Shown piece by piece: positions 16,316-25,338 of a stretch of DNA of 45,251 nt. How positions within the stretch are numbered: the first letter of the stretch is position 1; every line of letters starts with the position of its first letter. Under the pieces are notes generated by a model. The model had not been told where the DNA came from. It saw nothing but the letters and a program-made list of their open reading frames with translations, and made no database searches. The DNA is from CAVAWX01 sp963592385 (GTDB lineage: Bacteria > Actinomycetota > Coriobacteriia > Coriobacteriales > QAMH01): positions 1-45,251 of the forward strand of contig CAVAWX010000004.1 of assembly GCA_963592385.1 (NCBI GenBank), written 5' to 3'. The position numbers and the translations under genes were made by a program.

Positions 16316-17464
16316 TCAGGCTGCGGCGCGTTCCTCGCCGCGCAGGCCTACGCGGGAAATCGAGAGGAGGCGCGCGTCCGGCATGCGCGAGAGCAGCTCG
16401 GCCATGAACAGGTCCGCGCGCAGAGCGCCGTTTCCCGTATCGCGCGTCGTCCACGTGCAGCACAGCTGCGCCTGCCCCGACGCTTCCGCCTGCGCGCACG
16501 CATTCGCCGGCACCGGCGCGGCGGCGACGCGCGGGGGCGCGACGAGGCGGCCGGCGAAGTCGACGCGCTTTATCTTCTCGACCGGGCCGGCCTTCGTCTG
16601 CTGCACCTTCTTCACCTCGAGAAAGCCCTGCTCCACGAGGGCGTCGAGGGCGGCTTGCAGCTCTTGGGCCCCGACGCCGGCGACACGGGCCGCCCAGTCG
16701 CTTGTCGGGAAGGCCTGACCGGCATGCTCCGCGTGCAGGCCCACGTACGCGCACGAGACGACCGCCAGCCCCGACGGCATCACGCGGTTCAGGGCGGCGC
16801 ATGCCTCGTCGGCGGGCACGTAGGCGCACAGGCGCACGTCGAAGGGCTCGGCGTGCCCGACGCACCCCGGGGGCAGGGCAGGTCCTGGCGCCGTCCTCAT
16901 ATGCGGGCGCGCGCCGCAGCTCACGTCGTAGGGCAGCCCCGCCCGCCGCACACAGCGCTCCATCTCGCGCAGCGTCTCCCTATGCGAGAACTGCAACGCC
17001 TCGCCGTCCTTGGCATAGACGATGCGCAGGAGAAAATCGCCGGCAAACGCAGGGCCGCCCGATGCGGCGGCACCGCCCCGCGCCAGCAGCGCGAGGGGCG
17101 CCGACTCGCGCGCGCCGTCGTCCTTCGCGCCGCCGTCGCTCTCTTCATCGCAGGTGAATATGCTCACGTCCCGCGCGAGCACCGGCGGCAGGCGCCGCGC
17201 GAGTTCAGGCATATCGAGGCCGTCCACGAGCTGCGTGTGCGTCACGACAACCCTCTCGCAGCCCGTCGCCGCCACGCCGTCCGCGACAAGCGCCACCGCT
17301 GCATCGACGAGCGCGGTGCCCGTATTCTCGCGGGCAGGCTCGCCGCCCTCGCGCTCGGCGGTACTCCCGCCGCCGACCGTCTCAACGGCAGCCCCGTCTC
17401 CCGCACCCCGAGCGGCAAGCTCCTCTGCGAGGTCTATCTCCAGATTGGCGTCTACGACCTGCAC
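16316..17464 (-). CDS. DUF2344 (TIGR03936) radical-SAM-linked protein
   Basis: Residues from about 143 show the DUF2344 signature: LLRIVYAKDGEALQFSHRETL, then RAGLPYDVSCGARPHMRTAPG and HAEPFDVRLCAYV. Members usually sit beside or are fused to a B12-binding radical SAM protein (TIGR03960), which is not in the window. The first 140 residues are Ala/Gly-rich and I do not recognise them. The start is GTG at 17464, 19 nt after the DUF697-like gene, which suggests the same transcript. Function unknown; the family has been linked to RNA modification by context only. Confidence 0.75.
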   Translation of the reverse strand: MQVVDANLEIDLAEELAARGAGDGAAVETVGGGSTAEREGGEPARENTGTALVDAAVALVADGVAATGCERVVVTHTQLVDGLDMPELARRLPPVLARDVSIFTCDEESDGGAKDDGARESAPLALLARGGAAASGGPAFAGDFLLRIVYAKDGEALQFSHRETLREMERCVRRAGLPYDVSCGARPHMRTAPGPALPPGCVGHAEPFDVRLCAYVPADEACAALNRVMPSGLAVVSCAYVGLHAEHAGQAFPTSDWAARVAGVGAQELQAALDALVEQGFLEVKKVQQTKAGPVEKIKRVDFAGRLVAPPRVAAAPVPANACAQAEASGQAQLCCTWTTRDTGNGALRADLFMAELLSRMPDARLLSISRVGLRGEERAAA

Positions 17465-17483
17465 GAACGCATGCCCCGCTTCC

Positions 17484-18491
17484 TCACGAGGCGCGTCCGC
17501 GCGCGAACAGCTCCTTGCCCTTCTCCACGACGGCCTCGATGGCTTGCTCGCACTTCTCCTCGCTGCCGCTCTCGAAATAGACGCACGCCGCGTGCCCCAC
17601 GGCCAAGGTGCCCGTGTACGCGACCGCCGTCTTCACCGGCACGCCCAGCACCGGCACGAAGCGCGTGAGGCTGCGCGCGAGCGCACGCCACCCGAATGCG
17701 CCGAGCACGACCGCGACGGCCTCCTTCGCCCGGGCGCTGTCGAGCTCCTTGCCGTACAGAGCCGCCATCTGCAAGACGAGCTTCACCTGGTTGGCGGTGA
17801 TGAGCGGCATGTCCGCGCCCGGCACGAAGGCCACCACGCCGATCGCGCCGTTGGCGATGGCGTTGCTTTGGGTGAGCTCGCGGGCGAGGGCATGGCGCAT
17901 GAAGGGGAAGGCCGCGCCCAGCGCCAGCTGCTTTTTCGGCAGGCGCGACGCCGCCCACGTGGCCAGGGGGTCGAGCGGGCGCTCCTCGGACAGGTCGACG
18001 TCCACGATGTCGTCGACGTCGATGGCGGCGACGTACTCCGTCTCGTGCACGCCCGCAGCCACGTCCACGACCGGGACCGGGGACAAGGCGCCCGCCTCGT
18101 CGCCCGCTTCACCCACAGCACCGGCGCCCACAACGCCCGCGCCGCCGTCCGTGAAGAAGGTCACGCCGCGCTCGATCACGCACACGGCCGCCGTGCCGTT
18201 GTTGCGCGCCGTGCCCATGACGTTGCCGAGCTTTTTCGACTGCCCGCCCACGACCACGCACAAGTCCGCGTTCGCGCGCAGCACGGGCAGGCCGCCCGAC
18301 AGCACGCAATACGCCACGTCGGCGTTCTCCGACTGCACGTCCTCGCACAACGCGGCAGACAGCGCCCCGATGAGGGCATCGGATGCCGTCGCGTCGAACA
18401 CCACGTCCACCGCGACCGGCGCGTCGCGCTCCTGGCCGAAGCCGACGGCGGCCTCGAGAATCTGTTTCACGTCAATGGGCATCTTGGGCAT
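17484..18491 (-). CDS. DUF697-like conserved protein of the rod-shape operon
   Basis: The 335-residue protein has a C-terminal region (about 220-325) resembling DUF697: GVVAFVPGADMPLITANQVKL (in parts), MAALYGKELD, then LTRFVPVLGVPVKTAVAYTGT with two hydrophobic stretches. The N-terminal half looks like an alpha/beta domain (VDVVFDATASDALIGAL, LCVVVGGQSKKLG) without a GTPase P-loop. DUF697 domains often accompany small GTPases, but none is here. The start overlaps the end of rodA by 20 nt, so it is likely translated with the wall genes. Function unknown; a membrane-proximal accessory of elongation is a guess. Confidence 0.65.
   Translation of the reverse strand: MPKMPIDVKQILEAAVGFGQERDAPVAVDVVFDATASDALIGALSAALCEDVQSENADVAYCVLSGGLPVLRANADLCVVVGGQSKKLGNVMGTARNNGTAAVCVIERGVTFFTDGGAGVVGAGAVGEAGDEAGALSPVPVVDVAAGVHETEYVAAIDVDDIVDVDLSEERPLDPLATWAASRLPKKQLALGAAFPFMRHALARELTQSNAIANGAIGVVAFVPGADMPLITANQVKLVLQMAALYGKELDSARAKEAVAVVLGAFGWRALARSLTRFVPVLGVPVKTAVAYTGTLAVGHAACVYFESGSEEKCEQAIEAVVEKGKELFARGRAS
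18463..18478 (+). promoter_or_regulatory. parS-like half site 1
   Basis: TGTTTCACGT followed by CAATGG matches 12 of 16 positions of the ParB site TGTTTCACGTGAAACA. It lies at the rodA/DUF697 overlap, inside coding sequence. Confidence 0.25.
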
Positions 18492-19722
18492 TGCTCAACC
18501 CCGCCTTTCTCGTCTTCGCGTTGCCGCCCACATCCATGCGGCGGCCCCATACAGAGCATAGCAGTCCCACGCAGATAAAATTCGTGATCATGAACGATGA
18601 ACCGTAACTCATGAACGGCAGCGGAATGCCCGTGATCGGCATGAGGCCTAGATCCATGCCGACGTTTTCCATAATCTGGAACAGCCACATCGCCATGATG
18701 CCCGCCGTGATGAGCGTGCCGAACAGGTCGCCGGCGGCAAGGCCGACGGACAGCGCCGCCCCCAGCAGCGCGAGGTACAGCCCCAGCAAGATGACCGAGC
18801 CCAGAAAGCCGAACTGCTCGGCGTAGACGCAGAAGATGAAGTCGGTGGCGGATTCCGGCAGAAAGCCGCCGGAGCTTTGCGTGGCGTTGCCGAAGCCCTT
18901 GCCCGTGACCTCGCCGCTGCCCACCGCGATTTTGGCCTGGTTCAAGTTGTAGGCGTCGTCGGCGTAGTCGGGGTTGTCCTGGTCGATGAAGACGAGCAGG
19001 CGCGACATCTGGTAGGGCTTGATCAGCTGCACCTTGCCGCCGGTCCAGTCGCTGATCCAGCCGTTCATGCACAGGGCGCCCGCCGCCGCCACGGCCAGCG
19101 CGATGACGGTGATGAGGATCCAGCGCCGCGCCGCGCCCGCCACGCAGATGATGACGAAGCCGACGATGAAGATGACGAGCGCCGAGCCGAAGTCCTCGCG
19201 CACGAGCAAGACGACGGGCACGAGCAGGGCGCCGAGCAGCTTCAGGTAGGCGGGGCCGGAGTCGATCTGCCCCTCGAAGCGCGCCGCGAACGCCGCAATG
19301 GCCACGATGGTCACGGGCTTTGCGATCTCGGAGGGCTGAAAGGACAGCGAGCCCACGCGGATCCACGAGGTCGCGCCGTTCACCTCGACGCCCAGACCCG
19401 GCACCTGCGGCAGCAAGATCAAGACGATGTCGAGGACGAACAGGGGCACGAACCACTCGGAGAAGCGCCGGTAGTCGAAGGCCCAAAACGCCGCCATGAC
19501 CGCGATGCCGATGCCGATGCCGGCGATCTGGCGCCACAGCGAGTACTCGGTCGAGGTGCGCGTGACGGCGTAGAGCGTGATCACGCCCGTGACGAGCAGG
19601 GCCAGCACCGCCGCCAGCAAGAGGAAGTTGACGGTCGAGTTCGCGCCGGGCAGGGGGCGCTTTTGCGTGACGCCCTCGCGCTGGTGGACTTTCGGCTCGC
19701 GCCGTGGCAGGGAAAGTGGCAT
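18472..19722 (-). CDS. rodA: SEDS peptidoglycan polymerase RodA
   Basis: RodA polymerises glycan strands for side-wall growth with PBP2. The 416-residue protein has about ten membrane segments. SEDS hallmarks include NGATSWIRVGSLSFQPSEIAK, REDFGSALV with the catalytic-type Asp, GSGEVTGKGFGNATQ, ESATDFIFCVYAEQFGF and MPITGIPLPFMSYGSSF. GAGG lies 6 nt before the chosen ATG at 19722. The mrdA stop lies 7 nt upstream. RodA versus FtsW is decided by the adjacent PBP2 and mre genes. Confidence 0.95.
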   Translation of the reverse strand: MPLSLPRREPKVHQREGVTQKRPLPGANSTVNFLLLAAVLALLVTGVITLYAVTRTSTEYSLWRQIAGIGIGIAVMAAFWAFDYRRFSEWFVPLFVLDIVLILLPQVPGLGVEVNGATSWIRVGSLSFQPSEIAKPVTIVAIAAFAARFEGQIDSGPAYLKLLGALLVPVVLLVREDFGSALVIFIVGFVIICVAGAARRWILITVIALAVAAAGALCMNGWISDWTGGKVQLIKPYQMSRLLVFIDQDNPDYADDAYNLNQAKIAVGSGEVTGKGFGNATQSSGGFLPESATDFIFCVYAEQFGFLGSVILLGLYLALLGAALSVGLAAGDLFGTLITAGIMAMWLFQIMENVGMDLGLMPITGIPLPFMSYGSSFMITNFICVGLLCSVWGRRMDVGGNAKTRKAGLSNAQDAH

Positions 19723-19729
19723 AGCGGCC

Positions 19730-21769
19730 TCAGCGCTCCCTCGTGGACTCGACGAATATATGCTTGACTTCCTCGCCGAAGGCTGCGGAGAGCACCTGGC
19801 GCACGGCCGGCGCGGCGCACGAGCCGCCGGAACCGCCCTCCTCGATGCAGCAGGCGCACACGTACTTCGGGTTGTCGGAAGGCCCAAAGCCCACGTACCA
19901 CCCGAAGTTGTCCTTGCCGGCCACCTCGCCCGTGCCCGTCTTTCCCGAGGTCGTCGTGGCCATGTCGGCGAAGACCGTCTTCACCGAGCCGTCGGCCACC
20001 ACGTCGTGAAAGCCGCTGCGCATGATCTCGATGTTGGCCTGCTCGAACTCGGGCGACAACGTCGAGCCCTGGAATTTCGCGCCGTCCACGACGTTGGTCT
20101 TGCCGTCGGCGCTCATCACCGAGTGCAGCAGCACCGGCTTGGGGATGCGCCCCGTGGCAAGGCCGGCGTAGCCGCAGGCGATCTGCAGGGGGCTGACCAG
20201 CAGGTCGCCCTGGCCGATGATGAGGTTGGACATGTCGCCCGGCTGCCAGGCCTGGTTTTCGGGCGCGTCGCGGTTGTAGTTCTTCTTCCACTCCGGCGTG
20301 GGCACGCGGCCCGACGCCTCGCCCGGCAGCTCGATGCCGGTCTTGGAGCCGAAGCCCCAGCTCTGCAGGTAGTTCTGGAGCGCCATGTTGGTGGTGTCCT
20401 CGTCGTAGAAGCGCTTGGCTATCTCGTAGAAGACGACGTCGCAGGACTCGACGATGCCCATGTGGAAGCCGATGTCGCCGTGGCCCTCGAGGTTCCAGCA
20501 CTTCTGCGGCCACGCCTCGCCGAATCCGGTCCAGGTGCCCGCGCAATGCCAGGTGGTGCCCTCGGAGGCGAAGCCGTATTGCAGGCCCGCAAGCCCGGTG
20601 AAGCCCTTGAAGGTCGAGGCCGCCGGGTACTGGCCGGCGATGCAGCGGTTGGACAGCGGATAGCCCGAGTCCTCGTCGGTGAGGGTCTCCCAGGTCTCGT
20701 TGGATATGCCGCCGATGAACTCGGACGGGTCGTAGGTGGGCGCCGAGGCCATGGCGATGATCTCGCCGTTCGTGCAGTCCATGCACACGATGGCCCCGGC
20801 CTGCGCGTTCAGGTACTTGTTCGTGTGCGCGTCGTCGAAGGCCTGCTGCAGGGCATCCTCGGCGACCTTCTGGATGTCGGCGTCGATGGTCAGGCGCACG
20901 TCGTTGCCCTGCACGGGGTCGACGGTGTCGAGCTGGCTCACCACCTCGCCCGCCGCGTTGATCTCCACGCGCTTCACGCCGTGGTCGCCTTGCAGGTAGC
21001 CCTCGAAGGCCTGCTCGGCGCCGTCCTTGCCCACGGTGTCGCCGCTTTCGTAGGTCATCCCCATGGTCTGGTTCTTCAGCTCCTCGGCCGAGATGGTGCC
21101 CGTGTAGCCCAGCACGTGCGCGGCCAGGCTGCCCATCGGGTAGGTGCGCACGGTGCGTGCCTCGACCTGCACGCCGGGAAAGGCGCTGGGGTGCTCGCTG
21201 ATGAAGGCCACGGAGCGGTCGGAGACGTCGAGCGCGATCAGGCGGTCGGCCTGCGCGCCCTCCGACTGGCTGGCCGCGAGCTGCTCGACTGTTTCACGTG
21301 GAATGCCGAGCACGTTGGAGAGGCGCTGGATCGTCCCCTTGTCGTATTGGACCTCGGAGTTCACGAGCACGGCGAAACTGGAGCGGTTGCCCACCAGCTC
21401 CTTGCCGTTGCGGTCGTAGATGCGCCCGCGCGAGGCCGCCGTCTTGTACTCGGTCGTGCGGTTGGACTCGGCCTGCGCGGTGTAGTCCTTGCCCGAGACG
21501 AGCTGCATGGACCACAGGCGCACGAACAGCGAGCCCAGCGCCGCGATGACGAAGCCGAAGAGGATGAAGAGGCGCCTGGAGACGTTGCGGTCGGCGTTGG
21601 TGCCCGCCCCGTTGAGCGACTCCGTGCCCGAGGGCATGCCCTTCTGGCGCTCCTCGCCCAGCGAGATGCGCGAGCGTTTCGTGTTGCCGGAACGCACGAC
21701 GAGCACGATCAGGCACACTGCCGCGACGAGCAGCAAGACGACTATCGATGCTAAAACCGCCTGCGTCAT
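19730..21769 (-). CDS. mrdA: Penicillin-binding protein 2 (elongation transpeptidase)
   Basis: PBP2 cross-links peptidoglycan with RodA. The 679-residue protein has the pedestal motif RGRIYDRNG, the active-site S385 in STFKG, second motif S442-C443-D444, and K610-T611-G612 in SGKTGTGE. Unusually there are two hydrophobic N-terminal segments, about 4-26 and 67-87, separated by a basic loop. AGGAGG lies 5 nt before ATG 21769, so the long form looks genuine; starting at Met45 would leave the usual single anchor but has worse spacing. A parS-like sequence lies within it at 21290-21305. Confidence 0.96.
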   Translation of the reverse strand: MTQAVLASIVVLLLVAAVCLIVLVVRSGNTKRSRISLGEERQKGMPSGTESLNGAGTNADRNVSRRLFILFGFVIAALGSLFVRLWSMQLVSGKDYTAQAESNRTTEYKTAASRGRIYDRNGKELVGNRSSFAVLVNSEVQYDKGTIQRLSNVLGIPRETVEQLAASQSEGAQADRLIALDVSDRSVAFISEHPSAFPGVQVEARTVRTYPMGSLAAHVLGYTGTISAEELKNQTMGMTYESGDTVGKDGAEQAFEGYLQGDHGVKRVEINAAGEVVSQLDTVDPVQGNDVRLTIDADIQKVAEDALQQAFDDAHTNKYLNAQAGAIVCMDCTNGEIIAMASAPTYDPSEFIGGISNETWETLTDEDSGYPLSNRCIAGQYPAASTFKGFTGLAGLQYGFASEGTTWHCAGTWTGFGEAWPQKCWNLEGHGDIGFHMGIVESCDVVFYEIAKRFYDEDTTNMALQNYLQSWGFGSKTGIELPGEASGRVPTPEWKKNYNRDAPENQAWQPGDMSNLIIGQGDLLVSPLQIACGYAGLATGRIPKPVLLHSVMSADGKTNVVDGAKFQGSTLSPEFEQANIEIMRSGFHDVVADGSVKTVFADMATTTSGKTGTGEVAGKDNFGWYVGFGPSDNPKYVCACCIEEGGSGGSCAAPAVRQVLSAAFGEEVKHIFVESTRER
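21290..21305 (+). promoter_or_regulatory. parS-like site 2, inside mrdA
   Basis: TGTTTCACGTGGAATG matches 13 of 16 positions of the consensus ParB site, with the first 11 perfect. It lies in the stretch coding for PRETVEQ of PBP2, so codon constraint could also explain it. Confidence 0.3.
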
Positions 21770-21872
21770 GCGTTCCTCCTTTCCTTTTCGTGGCCAGCCC
21801 GGAGCGCCGCGTGTCCGGTGCGCCGCGCCTGGCCGCGCGGGCGTCCGGTCTGCGGGCCCCCGCAGCCACCCC

Positions 21873-22454
21873 CTAGTGCAGCCGCGAGTCGAGCGTGGTG
21901 CCCGATTTCCTGTTCACGCGGCTTCTGCGGGCGCTGCCGCCCTGCCCCGCGCGCGGCTGGCGGGTGCCCCCCTCGCCCATCGCGAGGGTGATGGTCGCCA
22001 GGCCGATACACGCGAAGACGGCGGTGTAGAGGAAGCCGGGCAGCGCATGCCCCACGAAGGCGCCGATCGCGCCGGAGCTGTCCGTGGTGGTCAGCAGCAC
22101 GCCGATGGCGTAGAGGCATTCGGTGAACAGCGCGCCCGCCACCGCGTACACCAGCGCGACCGCCACGTTGTCCGCGGCGATGTTGGCGCTCAGGGCGCCG
22201 GCGATCCACGCGACGAGCACGAGCACGAGCGCCATGCACCCGATGGTGCCGCTCGTCATCGCGTCGTAGAGCACGCCCAGGCAAAAGCCCGCGATGGACG
22301 CCGGCCCCGTGCCCGAGCGCAGCGCCACGAGCAAGACGGGGATGAGCAGGAAGTTCGGCTGCGCCCCGAACAGCGCGATGTTGGGCGCGATGGCCGCCTG
22401 CAGCAGGATGCAGACGACGAAGGTGATGGCGTATACCAGCGGTTTTCCCAGCAT
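21873..22454 (-). CDS. mreD: Rod-shape protein MreD
   Basis: The 193-residue integral membrane protein has about five to six helices and the family pattern LLQAAIAPNIALFGAQPNFLLI followed by GPASIAGFCLGVLYDAMTSGTIG. MreD links MreC and the RodA/PBP2 machine to the cytoskeleton. A basic, Gly/Arg-rich tail of about 35 residues follows the last helix. The start is 2 nt after the mreC stop, with GGGAGG 9 nt before it in the end of mreC, so the genes are coupled. Confidence 0.93.
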   Translation of the reverse strand: MLGKPLVYAITFVVCILLQAAIAPNIALFGAQPNFLLIPVLLVALRSGTGPASIAGFCLGVLYDAMTSGTIGCMALVLVLVAWIAGALSANIAADNVAVALVYAVAGALFTECLYAIGVLLTTTDSSGAIGAFVGHALPGFLYTAVFACIGLATITLAMGEGGTRQPRAGQGGSARRSRVNRKSGTTLDSRLH

Positions 22455-22456
22455 GT

Positions 22457-23668
22457 CTAGTTGCCTCCCGTCGCAGACGCACCCGTCGAGGTGGTGCCGG
22501 ACGTGCCCGACGACGTGCCCGAGCTGCCCGACGACGAGCTCGACGTGGTGCCCGAACTGCCCGAACTGCTGCTCGAGCTGCTCGAGCCGGACGAAGTGGA
22601 CGACGAACTCGACGACGAGCTTGCCCGCTCGGCCTTCAGCTCGGCCTCCAGCTCTTTGACCTTGTTCTCCAGCTCCGTCGCCTTCGCCTCGGCCTCCTCG
22701 CGCTTTTGCTGCTCTTCTTGGATGCGCACGCCTATGACGGCGTTGCTTTCCGCAGAAGCGCTGGTCGTGCCCGCGATCGCGTTTATCACGTCGTCGGAGA
22801 GCAAGTTGGCGGTCTCGTCCTCGTTGCCCGTCAGGACAAAGCCCTCCTGGCACGAAGCGATGCTATAGATGGGCGCGACCGTCAGGCGGTAGTACAGCTT
22901 CGAGGAGTCCTGGTCGACCGTGCGCACACGCCCCAAGATGATGCCGCCGGGGTACGCGCCGCCGTCGCCGCTCGTGACGATGACGTCGCCCGCGCCCACC
23001 GTCGTGTCGATGGAGACGTACTCCAAGACGAGCGTCCCGTCGTAGCTGCCGCGCATGATGCCCGTCGCCCGCGAGCTTTGCACCCGCGCCGACACCGAGC
23101 TTTGCGCGTCGGTGATGAGGCGCACCGTGGCCGTGTGGGCCTGCGCAGTCTCGACCTGGCCGAACAGCCCGCACGAGCTCATGACGCCCTGGCCTTCGCG
23201 CACGCCGTCCTCTTTACCCTTGTCGATGGTCGCGGTCTGCTCCCAGCCCGAGGTGATGCCCGTGATGTTGACGGGCAGCGTCGAGAGGTTGTAGGCGTCG
23301 CGCAGGGAAAGGAGGTTGGTCAGGCGCTTGTCCTGCTGGCGGTATTCCTCCAGCTCGCCCACCAGCGTGCGCAGCTGCTCGTTTTCCTCTTTCAGGGTGG
23401 CCGCGTCTTCCTCGCTCATGTTCGAGCCGTCCGAGCTGGACGCGCCCACGGCGCGAAACGGCCCGGAGATGAAGGAGAGCGCGCTTTCCATGGGCTTGGT
23501 CACGGTCTGCACCCCGTCGCGCACGGCCGCAAAGGCGCCGCCGCCGTCCGAGCGCACGCACAGCGTGACCAGCAGGACCGACAGCACAATCAAAACGACC
23601 GAGATGATCCACCCTCCCGGTCGTCGTTGCTGGCCCTGGTTGTTGTTGTTGAAGGACAGGCCCGGCAT
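22457..23668 (-). CDS. mreC: Rod-shape protein MreC with Ser-rich tail
   Basis: MreC is the extracytoplasmic scaffold that activates PBP2. The 403-residue chain has a single anchor (about 19-38), a coiled coil around 85-115 (EEDAATLKEENEQL), and the beta-domain with ITSGWEQTATIDKGKEDGV, GLFGQVETA and DVIVTSGDGGAYPGGI. After that come a second predicted coiled coil (EEQQKREEAEAKATELENK) and a tail of about 60 residues made of Ser, Gly and Thr, both beyond the normal MreC end. The tail is encoded by GC-rich mixed Ser codons, not a simple triplet run. Confidence 0.95.
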   Translation of the reverse strand: MPGLSFNNNNQGQQRRPGGWIISVVLIVLSVLLVTLCVRSDGGGAFAAVRDGVQTVTKPMESALSFISGPFRAVGASSSDGSNMSEEDAATLKEENEQLRTLVGELEEYRQQDKRLTNLLSLRDAYNLSTLPVNITGITSGWEQTATIDKGKEDGVREGQGVMSSCGLFGQVETAQAHTATVRLITDAQSSVSARVQSSRATGIMRGSYDGTLVLEYVSIDTTVGAGDVIVTSGDGGAYPGGIILGRVRTVDQDSSKLYYRLTVAPIYSIASCQEGFVLTGNEDETANLLSDDVINAIAGTTSASAESNAVIGVRIQEEQQKREEAEAKATELENKVKELEAELKAERASSSSSSSSTSSGSSSSSSSSGSSGTTSSSSSGSSGTSSGTSGTTSTGASATGGN

Positions 23669-23678
23669 ATGCCCGAAA

Positions 23679-24719
<1,041 letters not shown>

Positions 24720-24818
24720 ATCTACGACTTTCTCCTCGCCGTGCCCTATCTAAGATGCCGAAGCGCCGCCGCATGCCGCGCGCAGCGCTCCGACACAACA
24801 TCGCATACGCGAAAGGCT

Positions 24819-24824
24819 AGTGTA
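24819..24824 (-). promoter_or_regulatory. Candidate -10 box for the mreB operon
   Basis: TACACT on the minus strand lies just after the ndk stop, giving a leader of about 90 nt to mreB. No clear -35. Confidence 0.35.
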
Positions 24825-24834
24825 GCACGCGCCC

Positions 24835-25242
24835 CTAGGCGCCGAAGAAAACGCCGATTTCGCGTTGCGCGCTCTCCACAGAATCGCTACCGTGGATGAC
24901 GTTCTCGTCCATGGTCAGGCCGAAATCGCCGCGAATGGTGCCGGGGGCGGCGTCGGCGGGGTTGGTGGCGCCCATGAGCTTGCGCACCGTGGCCACGGCG
25001 TTCTCGCCGGACACGACCATCTTCACCACAGGACCGCTGGTCACGTACTCGATCAGGCCGTCGTAGAACGGCTTGCCCTTGTGCTCGGCGTAGTTGGCCT
25101 CGGCCTGCTCAGGGCTCACCTGCGCCAGCTCCATGCGCTCCACCGTCAGGCCGACGTTTTCAAAGCGGCCCACGATCTGGCCGATGTGGCCGTTGCGCAC
25201 GCCGTCGGGCTTGATCATCGTGTAGGTCTTCTCGATTGCCAT
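24835..25242 (-). CDS. ndk: Nucleoside diphosphate kinase
   Basis: Ndk transfers the gamma phosphate from ATP to NDPs to balance nucleotide pools. The 135-residue protein has YTMIKPDGV at the N terminus, the active-site H117 in ENVIHGSDS, and NPADAAPGTIRGDFG. The C terminus is slightly shorter than in many enzymes. AGGAG lies about 11 nt before the ATG. It sits directly before the mreB promoter region and about 100 bp after the TPR gene. Confidence 0.98.
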   Translation of the reverse strand: MAIEKTYTMIKPDGVRNGHIGQIVGRFENVGLTVERMELAQVSPEQAEANYAEHKGKPFYDGLIEYVTSGPVVKMVVSGENAVATVRKLMGATNPADAAPGTIRGDFGLTMDENVIHGSDSVESAQREIGVFFGA

Positions 25243-25338
25243 GTTCTCGTTGCTCCTTTTTTCGTTTCGTATATCGCCGAAGGCCCGCCGCCTGCGCCGC
25301 CGCCGTGTTTGGCCGCGGTGCGCGTGCGAGCCGAGAGG

